Notes under the pieces: generated by a model | Databases searched by the model: none | What the model was told of the DNA's origin: nothing | What the model saw: only the letters and a program-made list of their open reading frames with translations | From: Euptelea pleiosperma | Taxonomy: Eukaryota; Streptophyta; Magnoliopsida; Ranunculales; Eupteleaceae | Assembly: GCA_035048495.1 (NCBI GenBank) | Contig: CM068547.1 | Coordinates: forward strand, 28,341,913 to 28,405,912 | Direction of reading: 5' to 3' | DNA length: 64,000 bases | Made by a program: the position numbers and the translations under genes | Part shown: positions 12,096-23,225 of the stretch, in pieces | How the letters are laid out: every line of letters begins with the position of its first letter | Position numbering within the stretch: the first letter of the stretch is position 1

Positions 12096-12509
12096 AATTA
12101 AACTAGAACTAATTTGGAGGAAGTGGCAAATTGTATGAATGACACATCAAGATCTCCATGGAGAGCTAGCAGATCACTTAGCTCAAGATGATTAAATTAA
12201 TGCTTCAAAAATAATTAACTTCAAGATAAGCAATCCGTATATCTAATGAGAAACCAATGGAGCAGCAGATTTTTTGGGTACGTACATTGACTAATTCCTT
12301 TAGTAAGTCATACTTTCGCCTTCTGAGACACCTAGCTCCTTGAAGCCGGCTTTGACACTTTAAAAGCAGGAGGATGCTAATGGTTGTAAATATATTTTTG
12401 ATTGTAATCTTCTTCCTCTACTACCTGGTTGTGCCATCGATTTGCCAATATTTGATAAGTTGGCATAAATATGACTAGATTAATTCTCTCTCACTGGTGC
12501 TTATTCAAT

Positions 12510-12895
12510 CACTACCAAAAAAAAGGCTTTCCCCGGCGGATGAGTTTCTATTTGCCGGCGGCTATAAACCGTCGTATTGTTTGGGCGGTTTACGTCTACC
12601 GAGGAATACAAATTAGCGCCGCCAAAATGTTTTTTTATTTTTTTTGCAAATTAAGATCCCCGGCGGTTTAAAGCTGCAGGTACAAGTGTTTATCGGCAGT
12701 ACCGGCAACATTAAACCGCCGGAGATCTCAATCCGCAAAAAAAAAAAAAAGATCGTGCCCCAAATGCCCAAATTGCCCCTATTTTTTCGGTTTATGGAGA
12801 GGAGACAAAAAAGGTGTTTTCGTCTTAATGCCAAAATAGCTTTTTATTGGGCTCTTTTCTATTTCGCGCCCAAGCTCCCATTTCGCGCCTAACTG
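12510..12895 (+). mobile_element. CACTA (En/Spm-like) terminus
   Basis: Starts CACTACCAAAAAAAAGG and is followed by repeated subterminal motifs of the CCGGCGG / GGCGGTTTA type in both orientations (12533, 12553, 12586, 12659, 12713). Such a layout is characteristic of CACTA ends. The opposite end was not found before 15660, so the element is partial or its right end is too decayed for me to see. Confidence 0.6.
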
Positions 12896-13180
12896 GTTGC
12901 TCTGCTCTCCCTTTCTCTTATTCTCTAAGATCTCTCCCTCTCTCTCAATCTCGTTCTCTCTTGTGGCTGGTTCTCTTGAAGTTGTTCTCCATCAACTGTT
13001 TGAAAGCAGTCTCAGGTGCGTGTCTCTCTCTCTCATTCTTTCATTTTCCTCTCTCAATCCCTAATCCCTCTCTTGTTCTTGGGGAGGAACCAACACTAAT
13101 CCTTCTTGTTCCTAGAGAAGGTAGCAGATTTGTCCATTTCAAGCCAAAACCCTAACAAAATTAGGGTTTGCAAGAAATGA
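12896..13180 (+). other. CT-rich leader-like segment
   Basis: Pyrimidine-rich text with a donor-like 'gtctcag|gtgcgtg' near 13010-13020 and an 'aaaaccctaa..aaattagggttt' palindrome near 13146-13170. It looks like a plant 5' UTR, possibly captured by the CACTA element. No coding exon can be tied to it. Confidence 0.3.
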
Positions 13181-13239
13181 GAAGAATAGGGTTTCTGATG
13201 TGGGTCGGTGTACTTGGAAAGGCCAAACGTGGGGTGTTG

Positions 13240-13535
13240 GAGGGAATGAAAATGGGGATTTGTAGGTGGATCTACAAACCAAAACTAAACCTGATTAGTG
13301 ATTTCAAAACATTGGATTGAATTTATTTTCATAGGTTGATTTTAACTATAGGAATTTGAGCATTATTGAGCGTTATTTGGGTGCAAAGATCCAAAGGCCG
13401 TAAATCACAAATCAGGCTGATTTTTGGTTTGCAAGTCCACTGAGGGACTAGCCAGACATCCATACCGTCAGCCCCCTCTAAGAGTGTGCCATGTGGCTCG
13501 TATTGTGTGCTGTGATGGGTGTGAGCGAAGGTTTA
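13240..13535. mobile_element. Type-2 MULE-like MITE
   Basis: Shows the family pattern: 'ggatctacaaaccaaaa' on the left, mirrored by 'ctgatttttggtttgcaag' on the right, ending 'gtgccatgtggctcgtatt' and AAGGTTTACT near 13527. The left terminus is lost. Confidence 0.65.
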
Positions 13536-13863
13536 CTCATTTAAAATTTTAAAGCATTATCTCTACTCCTTGCTCGTTCATATTTCCTCTGTTTTCTGGT
13601 CATTCTTTGAAACCCAAATAAAGTAAGGATTTTTCTCTAAATCCAGGTGATTAATATTGTATTTTCTTATTTTATCATGGATAATTTTTTTTGAAATTCT
13701 TCTTTTTTGCTTTTTTAAATTGATTTTTCTCTGTTACCAATTATCACACAATTTTCATTTCTCAATCTTAAGTTAAATGTTTTTCTAAATCTCAACTTTG
13801 TTTTTTGATCTCAGCTTGTATGGATTTTAGGTTTTTTCATATTTGTAGATGATCTTGTCTCAA

Positions 13864-14053
13864 TGGACACCCTCATTGAAGAGCGCCTCACGGTTGAGCC
13901 TGCCAATGAGTATGTACTACGTACAGAGTTGCGATATTGTTGCTTTCAACAAAATCTGAGATGGACACCCTCATTGAGGAGCGCCTCATGGTTGAGCCTG
14001 CTTACGAGTACATACAGGACTGTGATATTGTTGCTTTCAACAAAATCTGAGAC
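13864..14053 (+). repeat. Tandem duplication, about 95-105 bp
   Basis: Two adjacent copies of a segment that starts 'tggacaccctcattga' and ends 'ttgctttcaacaaaatctga' (13864-13963 and 13962-14051). They share one reading frame without stops, but the frame has no recognisable protein. Possibly a duplicated exon of captured gene DNA. Confidence 0.6.
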
Positions 14054-15660
14054 CATTGATGGTATTTTGCTGGTGAAATCACCCTTCGTTACTAATAATA
14101 CCCCGATATGGGGTGAATATGACACTGACAAGAGGACATTAAGGCATTATGATTTTTTTCTTTTTTTCTTTTGACAAGTATTAAGGCGTTCAGAGTTGCT
14201 GGACACATCTTGTGTGCAAATCCATTTGAAGGGCCTAGGTTCCATAGATCCTTATTGTTTCTACTGGCCCCAACTTTTCTTCTTGCCATCTTTAACCTTG
14301 CATTCATTCTTGGAACAATTTGTTAATTCCAATTTGGAATTGATCATTCTTGGAATTAATCTTTAACTATGCATTAATCATTCATTCTTGGATTAATTCC
14401 AATTTCTTAGTGCATTAGTTGTCATTGTTCTATTTCCGGATGTTTCCGTTAATGGGCATATTGTGAGAAGGGAAATGAGAAAATCTCTCTGAATTGTGTT
14501 TCACGACACATATTTTATGGGCATTTTCTCATTCATGGGTATTTCTTAGAACAAAGAAATTTATCATTTGCTTATAAAGTTTCCAATTTCTTAGTGCATT
14601 AGTTGTGTTCTTGTTCTGTTTTTTGATGTTTCTATTAATGGGCATATTTTGAAAAGGGAAACGAGAAAATCTTTCTGAATTATGTTTCATGATAGAGACT
14701 TTACGGGCATTGCTTGTCGATTTGAGCCCACGTAGCTGTCATTTTCCCAATTCTGGATGTATGGTTCTTGACTGTTTTAGAAAGAAAGGAAAAAGAGAAA
14801 AAAATTATCAGTGTTGTCTCCGTGTTTAGAACCGAATGAAGTTGTTTCCTGATAGGGGATTTGTTATTTAACTTGTAGTTTTGGAAAAAGAACTAATTGG
14901 TAAAAAAAATTTCCCTGTTTTGACAAGCATTCGTTTTGTTTTTGGTTTGGGTTTGTTTAATATCATCTTTGCTTCCTTCAGGTGGCAGCACCTTTGGAGA
15001 CTTTGGGCAGGGCTGCAGATGAGTTGCAAATAAGGAAGCCAACTTACATTGGTTGGTGGATCAGGTCATGTTTAAGGACCGTGGGAACAATAGAGGGCTT
15101 GCACGGACATGCCTTTATAATGCCAAATGTATGCTTGACGCCTTTTGTACAAATGAACTTACACATGGCAATATTGCTGATGTGCACAAAGTGTAAAAGC
15201 ATTACAAATGCTTGCTCAGGTGCTTTTGCTTTTGTGCTGTCTCACATGACATTATTATGCACGCAGTTGTGTTTGCTTCATGCATGTATGCATGCATTTC
15301 ATATGTATTTTCGGGCTTTTGGGTATGAACATTTATAATAAGTGCATTCATGCCATACTTACCTACCTTTTAAGACCTTAAATATCATATTTGGATCAGT
15401 CATGTGTCGCATTCACCCATCAAGCTTGCTATCTGGATTCTCTCAGTTAGCAACTTAGACAGTTTTGTCAAAGGTAGGTTTTAAACCTGCTAATATCACA
15501 AATAAAGCAAAAAAATTCGATAATTTCGAGCTAGTAAATGCGCGTTACAATGTTCAATTTCTCCGATAATGCCATCATGTTATTCATGACGAAAATCCCT
15601 TTTATATTTCGTTAATTAACTTAAAATTTAGTAAAATCTAAAATGAACAAGGTTTATTTC
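14054..15660. other. Gene-like debris, unassigned
   Basis: Contains a direct repeat about 180 bp apart (14400-14510 and 14582-14692, both starting 'aatttcttagtgcattagtt'). There is also a possible exon after an acceptor-like 'ccttcag' at 14982 (MAAPLETLGRAADELQIRKP). No family is recognised. It may be host sequence carried by the element that begins at 12510. Confidence 0.3.
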
Positions 15661-15758
15661 AGGTCTTTACCTTTGTCGACATAGATTTCGCGCAGAGGAC
15701 TTGGACGCAAAATCATAAGTGCAAATTTTAGAATATTTATCTATTTATGATGTGGGTA

Positions 15759-16096
15759 CAGGGGTGTAATTTTGGCCAGCCGGCCTGCAGCCCAACCCGG
15801 CACGGCCCACTATGCATCTGGGTCTGGGCCAGACTTGGGGTTTAAAGTTTGTCCCGAGGCCTGGCCCAGCCTGTTAAGAGAGTTTGGTGGTTTGGCCTAC
15901 CAGTCCGTGGGCCGAGTTGTATGGCCAGTTTGCTCGGGCCCAAATGTACCCCATCAAACCCATGCTAATGGGCTTTTTGGCCCACAAACCTGTCGCCCCC
16001 CAGACACTTTAAACTTTTTTTAAACTTGGCCCAGCCCGCCAGGCCATGGGCTTAAGAGTTTTAGCTAGGTCCGCCTCAGCCCGTTTTACACCCCAA
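15759..16096. mobile_element. hAT-type MITE, copy without nested insertions
   Basis: Sister of 4386-6130: starts CAGGGGTGTAA, ends TTTTACACCCCAA, and has a GGCCC-rich interior. Its flanks (tgtgggta and tatggaca) are a worn 8-bp TSD. It reads continuously across both sites where copy A has insertions. Confidence 0.78.
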
Positions 16097-16229
16097 TATG
16101 GACACAATCGTACAATCCCCTTTATTTTTCTTATTCTTCCTTACAATAAGAAAGAAAAAAAATAAAACATCCAATCTTTCTTTGGATATGAGATCCCAAA
16201 CCGGATCATAGGCGATGCCTTCTCGAAGG

Positions 16230-16530
16230 CCATGATTTAATCTCAAGTATCAATGTGCTTGATCGAAGGTTGACACTTGATTATATTTGTTTTGATTGAG
16301 GGTCAATGAGTTGATATAATTACAAACGTTGGTTTGCTTGATCAAGGGATCCCATGACTTGATTTCAACCTTTGATTGGCTTGATTGGGAGTCAGTGGCT
16401 TAATTACAACCATTGGTTTGTTTGTTCGACAGCCGATGACTTTAACTTGATTGTTGATGTGGTCGCTTGAGGACCAACGCGACGGATTAATCTTGAACAT
16501 TGAAGTACTTGATCATGATCTTTTTTTTAC
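16230..16530. repeat. Degenerate ~41-bp tandem repeat, copy B
   Basis: Partner of 6290-6575, with small unit-level insertions and deletions. Confidence 0.5.
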
Positions 16531-17449
16531 TTGATCCAAGGGCCTGTGGTTTCCATTTTAATAAAACGGGTTTAGATGGAATTTCTTGTTTCCATCATTG
16601 GAAACCAGGTCATGGATAAGTGTGGGTCCAAGACTCCAACTTGTCCTTTGAGAGCTCCACGTGTCTCGATCAAGTATCTTGGAGTGAGAATTTAGAAAAT
16701 AGGGAACTACCAACCAAATCCTAATGATTGAATCTTAAAGATTTTGTTAGATTCCATGATAAATTTTGAATTTATTGGCAATATCTAAATATAGCAAAAG
16801 TTCATCAAGAAATTAAGGTGGTTTTCAATGCTAACCCTCTCTTAAAGGCCTATTTAAAGGCCCTATGTCCAAGACCTTTCAACATCGGCATGGTGAGTAG
16901 TGCTATAGATTTTTATTTTTGTTGTGTGGGAGGTTATGAAGCATTTTGGCCACTGTTCATGGCATTTCATGGAGAGACAACAAGGAAAAGGACCCCTCGG
17001 TCAAATATCCAAGTCAGGGGTAGCTTTTGTTCTCCCTGATATATGGATATAAGGCCCACGACGCCTCACCATCGACTATTCTTCTTGAAGTATTTGGCCA
17101 CTGTTCATGGCATTTCATGGAGTGACAACAAGGAAAATGATCCAAGATCAATCCGGATATTTTAAGTTTGAAATTTCTGAATAGTTTTTTTTTTTTTTTG
17201 TGTGTGTGTGAATTGTAAGATTATCTCATGAGCTGTAATCGTGAAAAGGTAATAAAGATTATTTAATTCATTTTTTTTTTTCAATTGTTGAGGAGGACGA
17301 CTTTCCACCATTAATGGTCCAAGGTGAGGATCTGTAACATTTTTATACAGATTTCTTTCTTCTTTTCCTTCAACTACTTGTCTGATTTGGCTTGATCCTC
17401 TTATCTTTCAATTACTTAGCTCGTTTTGGCTTGATCTTTTGTGCATGAC

Positions 17450-17650
17450 CACGGATTCGGACCTCCCCATTACGTTTTGTACCGTTAAAACGCCCAGAAA
17501 ATAACATTTTTGAAAAAAAATGGCCTCTATTTCCGTTATTTTCTGTTTTTGCCCAGAGCGTTACAATTCGTTACAACGGTCGTTATAACGGAAAAAATGG
17601 TAACAACCCCAGTCCTTTATGCCGTTATAACGGCCTCTTTTATACCTTGC
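17450..17650. mobile_element. CAAGGTTTAAA-type hAT MITE, left-truncated
   Basis: Contains GGATTCGGACCTCCCC and repeated CGTTATAACGG, and ends near 'ttataccttgct'. Compared with copy A (7490-7690), it replaces about 200 bp of host sequence, so the insertion was accompanied or followed by a deletion. Confidence 0.6.
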
Positions 17651-17734
17651 TAAAAGGTATAAGGTCATTTGGTGTTTTTTTTTTTTTTTTTTTTTCTGTA
17701 AGCCCTATATTATAAACATCACAAAAAAGAAAAA

Positions 17735-18080
17735 TCAATCCGACGGTTGAGGAGACCTCTTATCTGCATCGAGGACTTCTAGCAACCAGCCAGGGGAAGA
17801 GAGTTTCCAAATCGCTGTATCATATAAAGAGTCTTAACCCAAAGGGTTAGTATGGGCTACCATAATATTTACATGGCCAGAAAAAGAAAAAAGAAATAGC
17901 AAAAAATGAGGAAGAGAGAGCCAGAATCTGAGCACGAGCACCCGAAGAGACCCATCCCGCCTCCCACTACCCTTGATGTAGAAGCTCCACCAAACCCTTC
18001 GCATCTGATTCGATAATGATCATGGACTCTTGTATTATGGAACTGATTTGCTATGTTGTAGGGCCATCATAATAAATTGA
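17735..18080 (-). mobile_element. LINE RNase H-domain fragment, copy B
   Basis: Minus-strand frame SMIIIESDAKGLVELLHQG leads, through frameshifts, to WLLEVLDADK. It extends the domain upstream compared with 7755-8087. It is fragmentary and shows several stops. Confidence 0.6.
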
Positions 18081-18267
18081 TTCACTAGTTCCAACTTCCA
18101 ACACCACTGATCTACTAGGCCTCCATTCCTTTATAAAATGGAGGACCCCATGCTATACTACGTATTGCAGATTTGATTAGCTTTTTGGTTCTCGTGTAGG
18201 GTTTTTTTTCCGAGGGCTTTCGGGGTGATGCCGGTGGTTCTCTGATCTCCCTTAGTGCGTCCTGTAC

Positions 18268-18500
18268 AGTTTTTTTTTTTTTTTTCTCTTAATACATTAC
18301 ACACTGAAAAACAATCATCTGTTTGAGGCCAGGTAAAACCCCAGGGGGGTAGCCCAAGAGGGAATCGAACTCAGGACCTCTGCTTCCTGAGGCAGCTGGG
18401 GGCCGGCCATCTCCGCCCAGGCCTCAGGATGGGTATGTCTCTTTCTCTTGTCTTCACCTCGCTGAAAAGATTCAGAAGAGATAAAGAAAGTTGTGTGTGA
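18268..18500 (-). mobile_element. tRNA-derived SINE-like element
   Basis: A poly-T tract at 18270-18286 reads as an A-tail on the minus strand. Upstream on that strand lies a B-box-like GAGTTCGATTCC (near 18360-18372), with a GGCC-rich tRNA-like 5' half (18385-18430). The antisense text 'gggaatcgaactcaggacct' is what makes this look like a tRNA gene. No cloverleaf is formed, and no TSD was identified. Confidence 0.5.
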
Positions 18501-18599
18501 GTGAGAGAGAAGTTGATATCCAATATCTGAGTTCATTTTTTGCATACAGTGCCTCAACCGTGGGATTTACCTTAACATTGTTTTCAATTTACCTTAAAG

Positions 18600-18830
18600 A
18601 TTTTTGTTACACAACACTGCCCTCTGGGCCCACTGACTGCAAACTGATTTTTAGCCGTTGGTTTTAGTACTAAAAAAGAGTTGAATCCAACGGCAAGATC
18701 ACGTACGTCTTAAAAAGCTAGTACTAATTAAAATCTAATAGATAGAGATTACCATTCAGGGTGAGATGGGAGCCGTGAGTAACAACAATCGTGCAACCTG
18801 CAGACAGGTATACCTGATTACATCTTTTTT
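18600..18830. mobile_element. Type-3 MULE-like MITE, partial
   Basis: Has 'gggcccactgactgc', 'agccgttggttttagtact' and 'aatctaat.gatagagatta' in the order found at 40790-41150 and 51725-52345, and ends with 'gattacatcttttt'. The right arm is shortened. Confidence 0.55.
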
Positions 18831-19930
18831 CCTCTCAATTTTTGCAGTGGTGCTGTTGAGCTCAAATGAGCTCCCAATATCCCACTCACCCAGTGTGTGT
18901 CTGTTAAAGATCTCAAACAGATCCAAGCTCTTCTTCAAACCAGTCTGGCTTGTAAAGTTTGGTGCGACCTCCTCCAAATGCCACATACCACTCTTTTGGA
19001 CCCACTGATAGCCATGATCCTCGTCGGGGAAGAAAAGTAGGTCTAGCATGAGAGATAAGAGCCAGTAAAGTTAGCCAATATGACTGCCTATGAACAACAT
19101 AAGGTTTCTAGACATGATGGGCATGTCTTTGTATGAGTCCCCATGGGAGGATATAGGCAAATCATCCTTGGCTACCAAACAAGACTCTTATCTTCATGTA
19201 AGACATTTCTTCCTCTTAACATATCCTGGGATTGGGATGACAATGCTCGGTTCATGAACCGCTATTTATAGACAATGTAGAGAGCAGAGGTCGGATTCAG
19301 ATCAATTTGCTCATGTACTACTTTTCTTAGATCTCTCATCACTCCCTTTCAATCCTCTATCTATACGTGCCCATAAGGAATATATTCTCGTAATTTGCAG
19401 GGACCAACCCTTAATGTTTCTGCTATAACTTTCATGGAGAAACAAAGTTTACGAGGGCTTCCCTCTGGTATTCACCACATAGCATATTGGTTAGGCAACT
19501 TGCGATGAATCAGTTATGTGACTTTTTAGCACTCTCAAAGGCCGTGTCAGGGGTTCATGTCATAATGACTAAAGCTAGGGTGCTTAGAACCCTAATAAGA
19601 TGGATTAGTCACCTCTCAAACCCTTTCTCTTTCCACCCTTTATGGGCTCATTATTCCACGCCAACCTCACCCATGTCAAATGCCCACCCAAATAAAGTCA
19701 ATGCGCGCCTTTTACCACTGACAAAGTTCTGTTCTCTCCAAATGATGGTTGACTTGTGTTACACATTGAAGTTTTATGTGGGGTTAGCAAATTCAATCTC
19801 AAACACAAAGCTTCTTCCTCACTCAAAAAAGCACCAAGCTAATCCTTTGACGTCCATCTTTATATCCCTTAATCCCCTCCTGATTTCTATAGTGAAGAGC
19901 ACCAATCATCATCTCTTGTGGAGTAGGTTT
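18775..19930 (+). repeat. Third partial copy of duplicated block 1
   Basis: Repeats the part of the block from the 'caaacagacccaagctcttc' anchor (18910) through 'gtctagcatgagagataaga' (19040) to 'aaatgatggttgac' (19740), with an extra segment at 19310-19470 that is absent at 2460 and 10610. It shows that this unit has been copied more than once and may itself be a long non-autonomous element. Confidence 0.7.
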
Positions 19931-20280
19931 TGACAGAACCACGTAAATTGTATGTGTCCTTGTGGTTGTGTGACTGCTCTTCTATTTGATTTTCTCGTGT
20001 GTAAAATTGTTATTGTTTGCTATTTGATTGATCCATAGGTGAAATTCTCATCATAAAGAGTTTTTCATAGCTATGATTTACGCTAAAAAGAGTCAATCAA
20101 GAACCTCCAAATAGATCGTGATATGGCACGAAGTGGCATCGATCGGTTCTAGAAAGTTAATAACTAGTTCTGACTAGCCGATTAGGTAATAATATTATAC
20201 AATATTGGTGTAGTGTAAATTTATCAAACATTGATCTAAAAATCTCATTAGTACCAGATGGAAATTTAATAATGGAAATT
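19930..20280. other. AT-rich, LTR-end-like text at left
   Basis: 19935-19985 holds the sense version of the LTR-leader motif ('gaaccacgtaaattgtatg'). The remainder has no recognisable feature. Confidence 0.35.
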
Positions 20281-20282
20281 GA

Positions 20283-20955
20283 ATATTTACTTCAATGCAC
20301 GCAGCAACCGATGAAGAAAACACTGATAGTGTTCCCTTGTCAAGTCATCATTCGCTTTGATTACTTGGTGAAGATCCAACTCCGTGAGCTCAAAAATTAC
20401 ATAAATATCTTTAAAATCCTTTCTTGAACGAATAGGTGACAACATGATGTGTTTGATTTTTATTTTTTTTTTTTGTTTTTTGTAGTCATCATCGTGGGAG
20501 GGCACCATAGAAGAAGCCAGGCTAAGCCTGGACCTGGTTATTGCCGGTGAAAGGATTTTTTACTCTTGGCACAACTGCTCAAAGGAGGAAACCTGCCTGC
20601 GTGGGCTTTTGACCCCACGACCTCGCGAAAGAGGTGGATACACACCAACCATCTGAGTTGCATGCCATGTTGTGTGTGATGTGTTTGATTTCAATGATAT
20701 CAGGATGTCGTAGAAGCCTGAGCATCTTTATTTCGTGATGTATTCTAGCAGCATCAGAGATGTGCTAAAAAATATCATGCATTTTCTTGAACGCAACTTT
20801 TCTCCAATATGCGTGTCAATGGCTAAGTGCACAACACCATAGCTCCCTTTCCCTATAACCTCCTGGATTTTGTATCTATTGCGCCCCATACTCAATGAAG
20901 AAGTCGATCGATTTCTGTAGCATTCTGTAAAATTAGAGAAACCAATTCAAATTTC
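20283..20955 (-). pseudogene. MAP kinase pseudogene fragment, split by a SINE
   Basis: On the minus strand an acceptor-like 'ttttacag' near 20935 precedes text that reads KSIDFFIEYG, then RYKIQEVIGKGSYGVVHLAI (glycine-rich loop, about 20890-20830). After a frameshift comes the region of the catalytic Lys and helix C, then DFKDIYVIFEL and LDLHQVIKANDDLTREHYQ to LLRALK at 20287. This is the N-lobe of a plant MAPK, most like the TDY (group D) class. The exon ends at a donor-like GAA|GTAAAT, so it is a genomic, not a processed, copy. At least two indels (near 20895 and 20815) and a SINE within the coding sequence disable it. Activation loop and C-lobe are absent. Confidence 0.85.
20460..20676 (-). 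mobile_element. tRNA-derived SINE inside the MAPK exon
   Basis: Flanked by a perfect 15-bp TSD, tgatgtgtttgattt (20445-20459 and 20677-20691), which is MAPK coding sequence. On the minus strand it starts with tRNA-like text: an A-box-like 'aactcagatggttgg' and a B-box-like 'ggtcgtggggtcaaaagcc'. It ends in an A-rich tail seen as T-rich DNA at 20460-20485. This matches LINE-mobilised plant SINEs. Confidence 0.88.
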
Positions 20956-20959
20956 ATGA

Positions 20960-21680
20960 TTAGAAGATAACATAATCATGATTGACTAACTGCAGGTAGC
21001 TCATAGTGCCCAATTACAATAAAACGGAACCTAGAGTAAAAACATCCATAAAATCAGCTAGAACAAAGTAGAATGGCAGGGTCAAGGTTTAGATACCACT
21101 ACCTCAAAATTGTAGGGAAGCACAGACCTACAGCAACCCAACTACGTTGGCTCCCCGCAGGCCCATTAACCGCACCTAATGCGAAGAAGGAAATCAGTCA
21201 AATCTGGAGTATAGGGTGTAAGGATCCTCCACACCATACAAAAGTCTCAAGCTGACCTTCAAGGAAGACCAAAGTTAGCAATCTTGTCGGCTGAGAAGTT
21301 GACTTCTCTCCATGTTGAGATAATGAAACAGCGGTTGGTGCTAGCAAGAACTGCCTCCTAACAGCAATTGAGATCAAATAAATCACTTATACGTTATTGT
21401 TATCACACTACAATAATATTTCCCAAATGCAATGCTCATAATTTGGAATTTGCAATGGTCTAAAATTGTTGTAAAGTTGGAATGGATCGCGTTTACAACG
21501 GTTCAGAACCGTTGCAAATGAACAAAATCATTTGTGAATAAAAAAGAATCGTGCCATATATACAATGTAAGTGTGCAATGGTGTCATCATGTTTCTGAAA
21601 ATGTACAGCTAAATCAAGCCAAATAAATGTAGAACAAAAGATAACACTAACAAAAATGTAGAAAAAACAGCCTAAAATCC
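20960..21680. other. Intergenic, no gene recognised
   Basis: The minus strand at 21198-21386 has a short open frame with no recognisable domain. It may be more degraded exon material upstream of the MAPK relic, but I cannot support that. Confidence 0.35.
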
Positions 21681-21837
21681 ATACGGCAGACTATTAGAGG
21701 GCGCTGCCCGTAAGGATGTTTGGCCAATCACTAGGTGGACCTACAAACCAAAACTCCAAAGATGGTTATAAATCACTAATCAAGCTGATTTTTGGTTTGC
21801 AAGTCCAGCACCCTCTAATAGTATGCCACGTGGCTCA

Positions 21838-22715
21838 CAGGGCCGTCTCAATACAAGTTGAGGCCTTAGGCGAAAACTCCATATGAGGCCGTTTAATATT
21901 TAATATATTAATATAGGATTCGGATCGGGGGACAACCATTTGGCGAACCCACTTAGAAGATGAATCAACGGCTGATTTTTGGTGAGGATGATCTCTATGG
22001 TGAGGAGATCATCCTCACAAAAATTCAAATCATTCCGATATTCGTCGACTGGTTTAGAAGTTGAAGAATTATGGACCATCTATTTTTACCTTGTAACTTG
22101 AAAACCACATTTGATGGGGTTAGAAATTTCAGAATGGGCTGATTTTTTTGGGGGTAATCTATATGGTGAGGAGATCATCCTCACCAAAAATCAGCCATTG
22201 ATTCATCTTCTATGTGGGTCCACCAAAATGGTTGTCCACCGATCCTGACCCATTAATATATAGTATTAATTAAAAATTTAACCTCTGTAGGGTAGAAAAT
22301 CTTATTTAACAACCATGAATAATAATCAAAAGCTATTGAAAAATTTTAGATGAACATGACTTCCCTTGCAGCCCATGCAGTAGACTCTCGCGGCTTGCAT
22401 AGATCATTTTTTGTGCCTAATGACTATGTGGATGTTCAACCCATATATTGGTGGATAAATACACTAAAAATCGGCTTGATTGACAATTTCTAGCTCTTAG
22501 ATTTACTACTCAAAAAGCATGCTTGAATCCAATGGCTAGAATCAAATGGTAAAAGGTACTAAAATCTATGGCTAGAGATGAGCTATTAGGTTAATTTTTG
22601 ATTCGTATATCCAACAAGGGGTGTGCTAAACATCCATGCTGTTAGTGGGCTGGGGGCCTTCTCTCACAGGGGCCTAAGCGACCGCCTTACTGGCCTTATG
22701 GTTGAGCCAGCCCTG
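21838..22715. mobile_element. hAT-type element (CAGGGCCG ends)
   Basis: Starts CAGGGCCGTCTCAATAC and ends GGTTGAGCCAGCCCTG. The TSD is gtggctca (21830-21837) against gtggctcg (22716-22723). The subterminal 'gaggccttaggcg' and 'ggcctaagcgaccgcc' are inverted copies. A related element is at 62141-62689. It hosts the MULE-like MITE at 21916-22251. Confidence 0.87.
21916..22251. mobile_element. Type-1 MULE-like MITE, complete
   Basis: 336 bp with long inverted arms. The ends GGATTCGGATCGGGGGACAA and TTGTCCACCGATCCTGACCC are flanked by a perfect 9-bp TSD attaatata (21907-21915, 22252-22260). A 9-bp TSD with long arms fits Mutator-like elements. Each arm also contains a small local hairpin (gaggatgatctc...gagatcatcctc). 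Best-defined member of this family in the window. Confidence 0.92.
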
Positions 22716-22984
22716 GTGGCTCGTATTGTGCGTGGTGACTGGCTTCTGTCACCACACAGTCCAAAAAAAAAAGGCCCTGCAAAGCTTTCCCCACGTCACC
22801 TCAATTTGAAAATGTTAAAAAAAAAAAAACAAAAAAAAAAACTGACTAACCTGTGCCGTTGTGTTGAGCTTTTAGGCTTTTACTTTTTTCCTGACGTGGG
22901 AAATCTCCGCAGGGCCGTTTTGTTTGGTCTGTGCGGCCCTGGCGCATAGAAGCCGCTTCCCTCCTGAACGGCCACAAAGACGAG

Positions 22985-23225
22985 AAAAGCTAGTCTATGG
23001 ACGTGATCACCTTGAAAATTGTGTCATTTCATCATTTTCAAAAAGTTTAAAACACATTTTTTTAAGGTGCATCTGATGGTGTAGACATACTTTAGAATCT
23101 GCACCACGTGTGAAAACTAGTTTTCTCGGAGAACGAGGTATAGCCTTGGATATGCTTTCGTCCCACGGTTTTGAACCGCTGATGTCACAAGTCTTGCCCC
23201 CAATACGAGCAATGTGGTAATTTTT
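22985..23225. repeat. Short duplicated segment, partner of 37440-37700
   Basis: Shared anchors are 'ctagtctat', 'gtgtcatttcat/act', 'agtttaaaacacatttt' and 'atactttagaatct', ending in 'tgatgtcaca.gtcttg'. It is non-coding and diverged, and carries type-2 MITEs beside it in both places. Confidence 0.6.

Larger units (their letters stand above)
10012..18085 (+). repeat. Segmental duplication 1, copy B
   Basis: Colinear partner of 1805-8090. It lacks the two hAT-type insertions of copy A but carries about 3.1 kb of extra DNA at 12510-15650 that begins with a CACTA-like terminus. Copy B also keeps about 330 bp (17975-18300) that copy A appears to have lost. Confidence 0.85.
21685..22760. mobile_element. 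Type-2 MULE-like MITE interrupted by a hAT element
   Basis: Left part 21685-21837 carries both the 'acaaaccaaaa' and the 'ctgatttttggtttgc' segments and the end 'gccacgtggctca'; the same text resumes at 22716 with 'gtggctcgtattgtgcgtgg'. The interruption is the hAT element at 21838-22715. Confidence 0.75.

Noticed and set aside
14982..15338. Plant gene starting MAAPLETLGRAADELQ
   Set aside because: The frame soon turns into low-information text, there is no recognisable family, and the surrounding DNA is element debris. Kept only as a possible exon.
18350..18430. tRNA gene on the minus strand (text like 'gggaatcgaactcaggacct')
   Set aside because: Only B-box and partial A-box resemblance with a poly-A tail; no complete cloverleaf. 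Better called a SINE.
22623..22949. 108-codon open frame
   Set aside because: Runs across the end of a hAT element into host repeat DNA, so it is chimeric by chance.
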